Origin: Streptomyces sp. NBC_00094
GTDB taxonomy: Bacteria > Actinomycetota > Actinomycetes > Streptomycetales > Streptomycetaceae
Direction: 5' to 3'
Assembly (NCBI RefSeq): GCF_026343125.1
Contig: NZ_JAPEMB010000001.1
Location: 5,213,501 to 5,277,500, forward strand
DNA length: 64,000 bases
Shown here one piece after another: positions 8,354 to 17,113 of this stretch. The notes under the pieces were generated by a model. That model had not been told where the DNA came from and ran no database searches. It worked only from the letters and a program-made list of their open reading frames with translations. The position numbers and the translations under genes are program-made. Position 1 is the first letter of the stretch, and the number at the start of each line of letters is the position of its first letter.

Positions 8354-10600
8354 ATGGGCCGACCGGACAAGAGCAAGGCGAAGAAACGCGGCATACGCCG
8401 CTTCTTCTCCTGGAAGAAGCTCCTGGGCACCTTCTTCGTGTTCTGCCTGCTCGCCATGGGCGCCCTGTACGTCGTCTACCTCATGGTCCCCGTGCCGACG
8501 GCCAACGCCGAGGCGACCATGCAGAGCAACATCTACAAGTACGCCAACGGCAAGATCCTCGCGCGCACCGGCGAGATCAACCGCGAGATCGTCGGCCTGG
8601 AGAAGATCCCCGAGCCGGTCCAGAAGGCCTTCGTCGCCGCCGAGAACAAGAGCTTCTACAGGGACAACGGCGTCGACATCAAGGGCACCACGCGCGCCGC
8701 CTGGTCGACGCTCACCGGCCAGGGCAAGCAGGGTGGTTCGACCATCACCCAGCAGTACGTCAAGAACTTCTACCTGAGCCAGGACCAGACGGCGACCCGC
8801 AAGCTCAAGGAAATGGTCATCGCCGTCAAGGTCGACCGGCAGACCAGCAAGAGCGAGATCCTCGCCGGGTACATGAACACGAGCTACTACGGCCGCAGCG
8901 CCTACGGCATACAGGCCGCCGCCCGCTCGTACTACGGCGTCGACGCCACCCAGCTCACCACCGCCCAGGGCGCCTACCTCGCCTCGCTGCTCCAGGCGCC
9001 CAACCAGTACGACTGGACGTCCGCCAGCACCACCGGCCGCAAGCTCGTCGAGGAGCGCTGGAACTACGTCCTCGACAACATGGTCGGCGAGGGCTGGCTC
9101 TCGTCCACCGAGCGCGCCGGCCTGAAGTTCCCCGTGCCCCAGAAGCCCAAGCCCGCCCCCGGCATGGAGGGCCAGACCGGATACATCGTCGAGGCCGCCA
9201 ACCAGGAGCTGATGCGCCAGGGCGTCAGCGAGGAGGACATCAAGGCCGGCGGCTGGACGATCACCCTCAACATCGACGAGAAGCGGCAGAAGGACCTCGT
9301 CAAGGCCGTCGACCGGCAGCTGGAGGCCAAGCTCGACCGCAAGGGCGACAAGAAGGACGCCACCGTCCAGGCCGGCGCCACCTCCGTCGACCCGAAGACC
9401 GGCGCGGTCGTCGCCATGTACGGCGGCGTCGGCGCCACCGAGCACTGGATGTCCAACGCGACCCGCCGCGACTACCAGCCCGCCTCGACCTTCAAGCCGA
9501 TCGTCCTGGCCTCCGCCATCGACAACCGGACGGTCACCCAGGACGGGCGGCGGATCGGCCTCGGCACGATCTACGACGGCACCAGCCAGCGTGAGGTCGT
9601 CGGCAGCGACATCGCCTTCGCGCCGGAGAACGAGGACGACCGCAGTTACGGCCCCGTCACCGTCCAGACGGCCACCAACAAGTCCATCAACTCGGTCTTC
9701 GCCCAGATGATCGTCGACGTCGGCGAGGCCGAGACCAAGAAAACCGCCCTCGCCCTCGGCATGAAGGACGGCCAGGACTTCGGTCTGAGCCCCGCCATGT
9801 CCCTCGGCACCATGGGCGCCTCGACCCTGGACATGGCCGGTGTCTACGCCACGCTCGACAACCACGGCAAGAAGGTCACCCCGACCCTCGTGAAGGCCGC
9901 CTCGCACAAGGACCGCAAGGTCGAGACCGTGAAGCCGATCGGCGACCAGGTCATCAGCCGCGAGGCCGCCGACACCGCCACCAAGGCCATGACCGGCGTC
10001 GTGCAGAACGGTTCCGGCTTCCGCGCCGCCGGTGACTACGAGGCCGCCGGCAAGACCGGCACCTCCGAGAACAACCGTTCCGCCTGGTTCGTGGGCTACA
10101 CCCCCGAACTCGTCACCGCCGTCGGCCTCTTCGGCGAGGACGCCAAGGGCAACCAGGTCACCCTGACCGACACCATCAACCCCGGCCGCGCCAACGGTGG
10201 CCGCACCCCCGCCCAGATCTGGGGCGACTACACCGAAGGCGCCCTCGACGGCGGCTCCGACGCCCGCTTCGACCTGGAGACCGACAGCTCGGCCCCGGTC
10301 GACACGTCCCCCGAGCCCAGCGGGACCACCGAGACCTCGGAGGAGCCGACCGAGGAGCCGACCACGCGCTCCCCGGACCCGACGCCCCCGCCGGCCTCCA
10401 CGGCCACCACGCCGCCGGAGCCGACCCGGGACCCGGTCACCACGCCGCCGGAGCCCACCCGGGAGCCGACGCCGCCGACCGAGGAGCCGTCCCCGCCGCC
10501 CTCGATCCAGCCGCCGGACATCCTCCCGACGACCGACCCGGCGACCGACCCGGACCCGGGGCAGACCGGTGACACCGACACCCGGCGAGTCGATCGGTGA
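8354..10600 (+). CDS. bifunctional class A penicillin-binding protein (transglycosylase/transpeptidase)
   Basis: This 748-residue peptidoglycan synthase has a short basic cytoplasmic tail and one TM anchor ('LGTFFVFCLLAMGALYVVYL'). The GT51 domain shows the catalytic Glu in 'AAENKSFYRDNGVD' and the motif 'GGSTITQQYVKN'. The transpeptidase carries SxxK 'STFK', SxN 'SIN' and 'KTGT'. The tail of about 110 residues is Pro/Thr/Glu-rich and probably extracellular. I chose the ATG at 8354 (CAGGA just upstream) over the GTG at 8297, which has no ribosome binding site. The 278 bp upstream (8076-8353) carries no gene. TTGCCG (8249) and TTAGCT (8274) are a weak promoter guess with a long 19-bp spacer. 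Confidence 0.95.
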   Translation: MGRPDKSKAKKRGIRRFFSWKKLLGTFFVFCLLAMGALYVVYLMVPVPTANAEATMQSNIYKYANGKILARTGEINREIVGLEKIPEPVQKAFVAAENKSFYRDNGVDIKGTTRAAWSTLTGQGKQGGSTITQQYVKNFYLSQDQTATRKLKEMVIAVKVDRQTSKSEILAGYMNTSYYGRSAYGIQAAARSYYGVDATQLTTAQGAYLASLLQAPNQYDWTSASTTGRKLVEERWNYVLDNMVGEGWLSSTERAGLKFPVPQKPKPAPGMEGQTGYIVEAANQELMRQGVSEEDIKAGGWTITLNIDEKRQKDLVKAVDRQLEAKLDRKGDKKDATVQAGATSVDPKTGAVVAMYGGVGATEHWMSNATRRDYQPASTFKPIVLASAIDNRTVTQDGRRIGLGTIYDGTSQREVVGSDIAFAPENEDDRSYGPVTVQTATNKSINSVFAQMIVDVGEAETKKTALALGMKDGQDFGLSPAMSLGTMGASTLDMAGVYATLDNHGKKVTPTLVKAASHKDRKVETVKPIGDQVISREAADTATKAMTGVVQNGSGFRAAGDYEAAGKTGTSENNRSAWFVGYTPELVTAVGLFGEDAKGNQVTLTDTINPGRANGGRTPAQIWGDYTEGALDGGSDARFDLETDSSAPVDTSPEPSGTTETSEEPTEEPTTRSPDPTPPPASTATTPPEPTRDPVTTPPEPTREPTPPTEEPSPPPSIQPPDILPTTDPATDPDPGQTGDTDTRRVDR

Positions 10601-10648
10601 GGCCGTGAGGCCGTGAGGCCCTGAGACGGTGAGGCCGTGAGGCCGTGA
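10601..10648 (+). repeat. post-stop GAGGCCGTG tandem repeat
   Basis: Five or so copies of the 9-bp unit 'gaggccgtg' (one degenerate) follow the PBP stop directly and run into the terminator stem. Confidence 0.8.
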
Positions 10649-10694
10649 CATGACGATGGCCGGACCCCGCGGGGGTCCGGCCATCGTCATGTCA
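10646..10694. terminator. long bidirectional terminator hairpin
   Basis: A perfect 23-bp stem (10646-10668 with 10672-10694) with a 3-base loop separates the convergent PBP and phosphatase genes. Confidence 0.9.
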
Positions 10695-10703
10695 CCGTCG
10701 TGC

Positions 10704-12707
10704 TCAGCCGGGCGTGGACAGCTCGAACCAGACCACCTTGCCGCCCGAGAGCCGGGTCGCGCCCCACCGGCGGGCCAGCCGGTTCACCAGGAACAGGCCG
10801 CGCCCGCCCTCGTCCGTGTCGCGCGCCCGCCGCTGCCGGGGCAGCTGAGGCGAGTCGTCGCCGACCTCGCAGCGCAGCACGTCCGTCTTGAGCAGCCGCA
10901 GGGTCACCGGCCGCTCCGCGTACCGCACGGCGTTCGTCACGACCTCGCTGATCAGCAGCTCGACCGAGTCCGTCAGCTCCTCCAGGTCCCAGCGGGCCAG
11001 CGCCCGCCGGGCGAGCCGCCGGGCCCGCCCGGGGGCCGCGTCCTCCGGCTCCAGGAACCAGTACGCCACGTCGCTCGGCGCGATCCCCTCGAAGCGGGCC
11101 GCGAGCAGCGCGATGTCGTCGTCCCGGTCGCCGGGACCCAGCATGTCGAGGACGTCGTCGCAGAGCGCCTCAAGGGGCGGCGAGTGGTCCGGACCGGTCA
11201 GCTGCGCGGTCGCCGCGAGGCGCTCCCGCAGCTGCTCGATCCCCGTCCACACGTCCCGCAGCCGGGACTCCACCAGGCCGTCCGTGTAGAGCAGCAGCGT
11301 CGCGCCGGCCGGGGCGTCCAGCTCCACCGCCTCGAAGTCGACCCCGCCGACCCCGATCGGGGCGCCGGGCGGCACCCGCAGCACCTCGGCGCGACCGCCG
11401 AGGTGGAGCAGTATCGGCGGCGGATGGCCGGCGTTGGCCACGGTGATCCGGTGCGAGACCGGGTCGTACACCGCGTACATGCACGTGGCCATCCGGTTCT
11501 CGCCGAGCCGCTGCGCCTGCTCGTCCAGGTGGTGCAGGACCTCCTGCGGCGGCAGGTCGAGGCCGGCCAGGGTCTGGGCGGTGGTGCGCAGCTGGCCCAT
11601 GATCGCCGCCGAGGTCATGGAGTGGCCCATGACGTCGCCGACGACCAGGGCGACCCTGCTGCCGGGCAGCGGGATCGCGTCGTACCAGTCGCCGCCGACC
11701 CGGGCCGTCTCGGCGGCCGGGAGGTAGCGCGAGGCGAGCCGGACGCCGGTCGGCTGCGGGAGGGAGTCCGGCAGCATCGTCCGCTGGAGCTCGTCCGCGA
11801 TGTACGCCTCACGCCCGTACAGGACGGCCTTGTCGATGCCGAGCGCGGTGTGCGTGGCCAGCTGCGCCGCGACGAGGAGGTCGTTCGGCTCGAAACCGGC
11901 CCGCTCGGGGCGGCGCAGGAAGACGGCCGCGCCGATCACCCGGCGCCGGCCGCGCAGCGGGGCGAGTATTGCCCGCAGCCCGCCCGGCAGTGGATGGTCG
12001 GAGCCGAGGAGCTCGGTCAGCGCGGTCTTGGCGGCGGCGGAGTCGCCGAACACCGGCCGCACGCCGCGCAGCACCTCGGCGAGCGCCCCACCGGACCGCA
12101 CCTCGCAGAGTTCGGCCGCGGGGGTCGGATCCGGATCGGGTACGAGGACGAGCTCCTCGCCCTCCAGTTCGCTTAACCGGAGCCGGTCGGTGCGGCGCAG
12201 CCGCAGCATGAACGGCGCCACCGGGCGCTCGTCGCCCACCGGCAGCGGATCACGGAGGTAGACCAGGATCTCGTCGGAGAAGGTGGGCACGGTGGCCCGG
12301 CACAGGCCGAGCACGATCTCGTCGAGGTCGAGCCCGCGCGCGATCCGGCGGGTCGCGGCCCCGACGAACCGCAGTCGCTCGCCCTCGCGCCGCGCGGCGC
12401 CCTCGGGACCGCCCCGGCCGCCGCCGGGGCTCTGCGCGGCCACGGCGACGGCCACGGCTCCGGGTGGCGCGCCGCCCGAGCCGCCGGGGCCGGCCGTACC
12501 GCCCGTACCGCCCGTGGCGCCCGGGGTGTCAGCCCCTGCGGGCGTGTCCTTGGCGGAGGCCGCCTTGCCCGCCGGGCCGCCCTGCTGGGCGGGTACGTCG
12601 GAGGGCAGGCCGGCGGCCGCCGCCGCCTCCTGGCGAGGGCGCGCGCGTTCCTGCGGCCGGGCAGCCAGCGGCTGTCGGCCTTCGTGGGAGGTGGGATGCT
12701 CCGTCAC
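10704..12707 (-). CDS. SpoIIE-type PP2C phosphatase with GAF-like and HATPase domains
   Basis: The 667-residue protein has a disordered Ala/Gly/Pro-rich N-terminus (about residues 1-105), a GAF-like sensor region (about 110-290), a SpoIIE/RsbU-type PP2C phosphatase ('SRYLPAAETARVGGDWYDA', 'VGDVMGHS', later 'LYTDGLVES' and 'DDIALLAARF') and a C-terminal HATPase_c kinase ('ELLISEVVTNAVRYA', 'DEGGRGLFLVNRLA'). Such proteins act in partner switching, controlling sigma factors via anti-sigma and antagonist proteins. The GTG start at 12707 overlaps the stop of a possible short upstream frame. Confidence 0.93.
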   Translation of the reverse strand: MTEHPTSHEGRQPLAARPQERARPRQEAAAAAGLPSDVPAQQGGPAGKAASAKDTPAGADTPGATGGTGGTAGPGGSGGAPPGAVAVAVAAQSPGGGRGGPEGAARREGERLRFVGAATRRIARGLDLDEIVLGLCRATVPTFSDEILVYLRDPLPVGDERPVAPFMLRLRRTDRLRLSELEGEELVLVPDPDPTPAAELCEVRSGGALAEVLRGVRPVFGDSAAAKTALTELLGSDHPLPGGLRAILAPLRGRRRVIGAAVFLRRPERAGFEPNDLLVAAQLATHTALGIDKAVLYGREAYIADELQRTMLPDSLPQPTGVRLASRYLPAAETARVGGDWYDAIPLPGSRVALVVGDVMGHSMTSAAIMGQLRTTAQTLAGLDLPPQEVLHHLDEQAQRLGENRMATCMYAVYDPVSHRITVANAGHPPPILLHLGGRAEVLRVPPGAPIGVGGVDFEAVELDAPAGATLLLYTDGLVESRLRDVWTGIEQLRERLAATAQLTGPDHSPPLEALCDDVLDMLGPGDRDDDIALLAARFEGIAPSDVAYWFLEPEDAAPGRARRLARRALARWDLEELTDSVELLISEVVTNAVRYAERPVTLRLLKTDVLRCEVGDDSPQLPRQRRARDTDEGGRGLFLVNRLARRWGATRLSGGKVVWFELSTPG

Positions 12708-12868
12708 GCGTGGGGTTCCGTCCGTCCGGGCCGGTGGTGCGATGCACTCGCTCTTCTCGCCGATGCCGCGCCTTCGGCAGGGATAAACCCCTCGTATGCA
12801 GCGGATGCGGAGACTCCGCGAGCGGCGGCCACGGCAGGGGTCGGAACACCCGGGCGCAGGTCCGGCAC
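12704..12868 (-). CDS. possible 54-residue leader ORF coupled to the phosphatase gene
   Basis: A short frame begins at a GTG at 12868 preceded by the purine-rich GAGGGGGAGAG and ends in a TGA that overlaps the phosphatase GTG (GTGA). It would encode an Ala-rich 54-residue peptide starting 'PDLRPGVPTPAVAAA' after the initiator, with no recognisable domain. The good ribosome binding site and exact 4-base overlap argue for translation. The phosphatase itself has only a weak ribosome binding site, so coupling would matter. The remainder of this 311-bp gap (12869-13018) shows no gene and presumably holds the promoter. Confidence 0.35.
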   Translation of the reverse strand: MPDLRPGVPTPAVAAARGVSASAAYEGFIPAEGAASARRASASHHRPGRTEPHA

Positions 12869-13018
12869 TGCTCTCCCCCTCGTGGATGACTTCTGGTCAG
12901 GTCCTGTGCTGTGCTCGGTCTTTGACGTGCTGTCCGATCGGTCTGACGTGGTGTCCGTTCCGCTTCTGCCGTGCGGAGGACGATCCTACGTTTGAACCCC
13001 GGGGGCGCATCAAGGGTC

Positions 13019-13684
13019 TCACGGGGCCGTGTGCACCGGAGTGCGGTCCCAGTCCAGGGGCAGTTCCGGTACCGGCCAGCCCGGATCGGGCCGCCAGTCC
13101 TCCCAGCCGTCCGCGAACGGCGTCCCCCAGGAGTGGATCTGCTCCACCGCCCGCTGCCCTGCGGCCCGCACCCGCGCGGCCTGCTCGGGGCCCATCAGTC
13201 CGGACCGCTGGGCCTGCGCGAACTCGTCCTCGTCCCGCCACAGCCAGCTCCGGTCGGGGTAGACGGAGATGTCGAGGAAATGGTCCTCCGAATCGACGCC
13301 GCCGGACCAGCGGGTCCGCGGCTCCTCCAGGTTCACGTACCAGCTGCGGAAGCGCCAGCCGCGCTCCCAGAACAGCCACACCGACCAGGGATCGCCCGGC
13401 CGGGCCAGCTTGAGCACCCCGCTGCCGAACCACTGGGAGCGTTCCGTGGTGCGCGGCGCGGTGTACCGGGTGGCGAGCGGCTCCTCGTGCACGGACGTGC
13501 CGTCGACGAGCACGGGCCGTACGCACTCGGTGCCGGGCGCCATCCAGACCGCGAGCAGCTCGGGGGTGTCCTGGACGACGGTCACCGGCCGGCAGATGTG
13601 CACGGCTCCGGTGCCGTTGTCGCGGTAGCGCCAGAGGACCTGGTCCCCCGGCGCCCAGTGCTGAGGGCCGCCCGAGTCTGTCAT
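13019..13684 (-). CDS. DUF402 domain-containing protein
   Basis: The 221-residue cytoplasmic protein has a DUF402 fold: 'GDQVLWRYRDNG' at the start, 'WSVWLFWERGWRFRSWYVNLEEP' and 'VDSEDHFLDISVYPDRSWLWRDEDEF' in the core. In related proteins (FomD, and S. aureus Ntdp) this fold is a metal-dependent phosphohydrolase acting on nucleoside di- or triphosphates, using Asp/Glu clusters like 'DSEDHFLD' and 'DEDEF'. The actual substrate here is unknown. The start codon lies 8 bp from the end of a MITE-like element, and the only Shine-Dalgarno-like AGGA straddles that boundary. Confidence 0.88.
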   Translation of the reverse strand: MTDSGGPQHWAPGDQVLWRYRDNGTGAVHICRPVTVVQDTPELLAVWMAPGTECVRPVLVDGTSVHEEPLATRYTAPRTTERSQWFGSGVLKLARPGDPWSVWLFWERGWRFRSWYVNLEEPRTRWSGGVDSEDHFLDISVYPDRSWLWRDEDEFAQAQRSGLMGPEQAARVRAAGQRAVEQIHSWGTPFADGWEDWRPDPGWPVPELPLDWDRTPVHTAP

Positions 13685-13692
13685 GCGCAGAT

Positions 13693-13863
13693 CCTAGGGC
13701 CTGTCCGGCGGATCATGGCCGGGGTCGCGGGGCCTGGCACGGCACCTCGCCGCGTTGCCGAAACGCCCCCATAACTCCGTTATGAGGGCGCTCCGGCGCC
13801 TTGCGATGCACCGCACCAGACCCCGCGACCTATCCGACCCTGATCCGCCGGACAGGCCCTAGG
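13693..13863. mobile_element. 171-bp MITE-like inverted-repeat element
   Basis: Perfect 23-bp terminal inverted repeats (13693-13715 and 13841-13863) flank a non-coding core whose halves also pair imperfectly (GGTCGCGGGG near 13723 with CCCCGCGACC near 13830). The core centres on the palindrome CATAACTCCGTTATG. The ends carry CTAG on both sides, compatible with a duplicated CTAG target. No coding capacity is seen, so mobility would depend on a transposase elsewhere. I recall similar inverted-repeat elements in other Streptomyces genomes. Confidence 0.75.
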
Positions 13864-13931
13864 GGCGCGCTCCCACGACCGCTGCGGTACGGGTCACGGA
13901 TGAGTCAGCCGCGTACGACGGCACACCGCGG

Positions 13932-15335
13932 CTACGGGTGGGTCATCCGCAGGACGTCGAGCGCCTCGTCCAGCTGTTCGACCGTGAGGTCGCCGCGCTC
14001 GACGTAGCCGGAGGCGAGCACCACCTCGCGGATGGTCTTGCGCTCCGCGAGGGACTTCTTGGCCACCTTGGCGGCCTCCTCGTAGCCGATGTACTTGTTC
14101 AGCGGGGTGACCACGGACGGCGAGGACTCGGCGTACTCGCGGGCGCGCTCGACGTTGGCGGTGATCCCGTCGACCGTGCGGTCCGCGAGCAGCCGGGAGG
14201 CGTTGGCGAGCAGCCGTACCGACTCCAGGAGGTTCTTGGCCATCACCGGCAGCATCACGTTGAGCTCGAAGTTCCCCGCTGCGCCCGCCACCGCGACCGT
14301 CGTGTCGTTTCCGGTCACCTGCGCGGCGACCATCAGGACGGCCTCGGGGACCACCGGGTTCACCTTGCCCGGCATGATCGACGAGCCGGGCTGGAGGTCG
14401 GGGAGGTTGATCTCCGCAAGGCCCGTGCGCGGGCCGCTGGCCATCCAGCGCAGATCGTTGGCGATCTTGGTGAGGGAGACGGCGACGGTCCTGAGCTGTC
14501 CGGACGTCTCCACGAGGGCGTCGCGGGCGCCCTGCGCCTCGAAGTGGTCGCGGGCCTCGGTCAGCGGCAGTCCCGTCGCCCGCGCGACCTCCGCGATGAC
14601 GGCCGCCGAGAAGCCGGCCGGGGTGTTGATGCCGGTGCCCACCGCCGTACCGCCGAGGGGGAGTTCGGCGAGCCGGGGGAGTGCGGAGCGGAGCCGCTCG
14701 ACGCCGTACCGGACCTGGGCCGCGTAGCCGCCGAACTCCTGGCCGAGGGTGACCGGGGTGGCGTCCATCAGATGCGTGCGGCCGGACTTCACCACCGTCG
14801 CGAATTCGGCCGATTTTCGCTCCAGGGCGGTGGCCAGATGTTCGAGCGCGGGGATCAGGTCGTGGGTCACGGCGCCGGTGGCCGCGATGTGGATGGAGGA
14901 GGGGAAGACGTCGTTGGAGGACTGCGAGGCGTTCACGTGGTCGTTGGGGTGGACGTCCCGGCCCTCGGGGAGCCGCTCGCCGGCGAGGGTGGCGATCACC
15001 TCGTTGGCGTTCATGTTGGACGAGGTGCCGGAGCCGGTCTGGAAGACGTCCACGGGGAAGTGCTCGTCCCAGCGCCCCTCGGCGACCTCCTCCGCCGCCG
15101 AGACGATCGCCCCGGCGCGGTCCGCCTCGATCACCCCGAGTTCGGCGTTGACCGTGGCCGCGGCGGCCTTGATCCGGGCCAGGGCCTCGATGTGGGCGCG
15201 CTCCAGACGCTGCCCCGAGACCGGGAAGTTCTCCACCGCCCGCTGGGTCTGCGCCCGCCACTTGGCGTGCGCGGGAACCCGCACCTCACCCATGGAGTCG
15301 TGCTCGATCCGGTATGCCTCGGCCTCGTTCATCAT
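13932..15335 (-). CDS. fumC: class II fumarate hydratase FumC
   Basis: FumC catalyses fumarate to malate in the TCA cycle without an iron-sulfur cluster. The family signature 'GSSIMPGKVNPVVPEA' is present, as are 'TGSGTSSNMNANEVIA' and 'VHPNDHVNASQSSND'. I chose the ATG at 15335 (467 residues), six bases after GGGAGG. A second in-frame ATG follows directly. The open frame further upstream belongs to no gene. The same window also encodes an oxygen-sensitive class I fumarase at 27126-28811. Confidence 0.96.
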   Translation of the reverse strand: MMNEAEAYRIEHDSMGEVRVPAHAKWRAQTQRAVENFPVSGQRLERAHIEALARIKAAAATVNAELGVIEADRAGAIVSAAEEVAEGRWDEHFPVDVFQTGSGTSSNMNANEVIATLAGERLPEGRDVHPNDHVNASQSSNDVFPSSIHIAATGAVTHDLIPALEHLATALERKSAEFATVVKSGRTHLMDATPVTLGQEFGGYAAQVRYGVERLRSALPRLAELPLGGTAVGTGINTPAGFSAAVIAEVARATGLPLTEARDHFEAQGARDALVETSGQLRTVAVSLTKIANDLRWMASGPRTGLAEINLPDLQPGSSIMPGKVNPVVPEAVLMVAAQVTGNDTTVAVAGAAGNFELNVMLPVMAKNLLESVRLLANASRLLADRTVDGITANVERAREYAESSPSVVTPLNKYIGYEEAAKVAKKSLAERKTIREVVLASGYVERGDLTVEQLDEALDVLRMTHP

Positions 15336-15438
15336 CGTCAACCTCCCAGTAAAGATGAGCACTTGTCTTGTTCGATGTATTCCCAACCGGCGTACCGACC
15401 AGTAAAAACCGTGGGTAACCCCACTTCCAGGAGGCGCA

Positions 15439-16971
15439 ATGACGCGCACCAGGTACAGACTCCGCTGGCCCATCGCGGCCGTCGCCGCGGCCGCCGCCGC
15501 GCTCGGCACGATGACCGCGGCGGCCCCCGCCGGAGCAGCCGCCGACACCCTCACGACGACGGTCACCGCTTCCGTACCGCTCCCGCCCGAGCTGGAGGCG
15601 ATCCGGGCAGCCGAGGCCACCAGGATCTACGGTGATCCGGCCGAGCGCCCGCTCGCCCAGCGCAAGACCGGCCTGATCTCCCTCGGCGACAGCGAGATCT
15701 CCGGCGAGGGCGTCGGCAGCTACGAGTCCCCCACCAACGGCCCGACCAACTGGTGCCACCGCTCGCCGGACGCCGCCATCCACCGCACCGGCATCCCCGC
15801 GGACCTCACCTTCAACGTGGCCTGCTCCGGCGCGTACACCGGCAACATCCGGATCGGCGGCTCGAAGCAGTACGCCGACGAACTCGTCCAGAGCGACAAC
15901 CTCGCCGTGAAGGCCCGCAACACCCGCATCAAGATGGTCCTGCTCGTCGCCGGGGCCAACGACGACCTGCAGTTCGGTCCGGTCATGACCGACTGCGTCC
16001 AGCGCTACCTGCTGCTCCAGGGCACCTGCGAGCCCAAGTACGCCCCCGGCTGGCAGGCCCGCGTCGACGGACTCGTCCCCAAGGTCGAGCAGACCGTCCG
16101 CGACCTGAAGACCGTCATGCGCGACGCCGGGTACGCCGACACCGACTACAAGCTCGTCGTCATGGGCTACCCCAGCCCCATCGGCCCCGACTTCCACGAC
16201 AACCCCGACTTCCCCGGGAAGCTGTCGTGCGGCGGACTCGGCTACGACTCCGACACCGTCTGGGGCCGTAACACCGCCGTCCCCGCCTTCGAGCGCGGCA
16301 TGCGCAAGGCCGCCGCCTCGACCGGGGCCGTCTACCTCGACAACTCGCGGCTCTTCCACGGCCACGAGGTCTGCATGGAGGACACCTGGGCCCGCGGGCT
16401 CTACATCGACCTCTCCAAGCCCGGCACCCCGGACGAGAACTCGGTCCGGCAGTCCTTCCACCCCAACGCGCGCGGCCACGCCGCCTTCGCCTCCTGCCTC
16501 ACGCAGATCTACGGCTCCGGGCTCCGCGAGGCCGGCTGCTCCGACGTCGACTCCTCGGGCACGCCGACCCTCTTCCCGCTCGCCTGGGACGACGCGTACG
16601 GGCCGCTGAGGAACGAGGCGACCGGCAACTGCCTGGACGTCGAGGCGGCCACCTCGTCCAACGGCACCGGCGTCCTCGGCTGGGACTGCCACGGCGGCCG
16701 TAACCAGGGCTGGTGGTACGACTCCACCCGCCGGACCGTCCACACCCAGCTCACCCAGGACCGCTGCCTGGACGTGCCCGCCTCCGTCTACCAGGCGGGC
16801 AAGGCGCTCGTCCTCTGGAACTGCCACGGCGGCGCCAACCAGAAGTTCGTCCGCGACGGCGCCACGATCCGGCCCGCCGCCGCGACCGGCCTCTGCCTCA
16901 CCCAGGGCGCGGCGAGGGAGCCGGTCAGGCTCCAGAGCTGCAACGGCTCCGCGAACCAGAAGTTCGTGTAG
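15439..16971 (+). CDS. secreted SGNH/GDSL-type hydrolase with C-terminal ricin-type lectin domain
   Basis: A 510-residue exported protein with a signal peptide (Arg-rich start, 'AAVAAAAAALGTMTAAAPAGAAA'). The SGNH hydrolase domain shows the nucleophile block 'SLGDSEISGEG', the Asn block 'VAGAND' and the catalytic Asp/His end 'SFHPNARGH'. From about residue 390 a ricin B-like beta-trefoil carries the repeats 'CLDVEAATSSNGTGV', 'CLDVPASVYQAGKAL' and QxW-like 'NQGWWYD' and 'NQKFV', which usually bind polysaccharide. Likely an esterase or lipase acting on plant or microbial polymer. GGAGG lies 6 bp before the ATG. Confidence 0.9.
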   Translation: MTRTRYRLRWPIAAVAAAAAALGTMTAAAPAGAAADTLTTTVTASVPLPPELEAIRAAEATRIYGDPAERPLAQRKTGLISLGDSEISGEGVGSYESPTNGPTNWCHRSPDAAIHRTGIPADLTFNVACSGAYTGNIRIGGSKQYADELVQSDNLAVKARNTRIKMVLLVAGANDDLQFGPVMTDCVQRYLLLQGTCEPKYAPGWQARVDGLVPKVEQTVRDLKTVMRDAGYADTDYKLVVMGYPSPIGPDFHDNPDFPGKLSCGGLGYDSDTVWGRNTAVPAFERGMRKAAASTGAVYLDNSRLFHGHEVCMEDTWARGLYIDLSKPGTPDENSVRQSFHPNARGHAAFASCLTQIYGSGLREAGCSDVDSSGTPTLFPLAWDDAYGPLRNEATGNCLDVEAATSSNGTGVLGWDCHGGRNQGWWYDSTRRTVHTQLTQDRCLDVPASVYQAGKALVLWNCHGGANQKFVRDGATIRPAAATGLCLTQGAAREPVRLQSCNGSANQKFV

Positions 16972-16990
16972 CCGTACCCCCACCAGGAAC

Positions 16991-17028
16991 GCCGTGGCCC
17001 CCGTCCGGTGCGGGGCGGGGGCCACGGC
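16991..17028. terminator. terminator between convergent genes
   Basis: A 12-bp GC stem (16991-17002 with 17017-17028) follows the SGNH hydrolase stop. Confidence 0.75.
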
Positions 17029-17109
17029 TTTGGCAGCGGTCACGGCTTTGGCAGCGGTCACGGCTCCGGCAGCGTCACGGCTCCGGTAGCGGTCACGGCT
17101 CCGGCCGGG
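17022..17109. repeat. 18-bp tandem repeat between convergent genes
   Basis: Four to five copies of 'cacggctttggcagcggt', drifting to 'cacggctccggtagcggt', fill the gap between the terminator and the lipoprotein stop. Confidence 0.85.
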
Positions 17110-17113
17110 AGGC

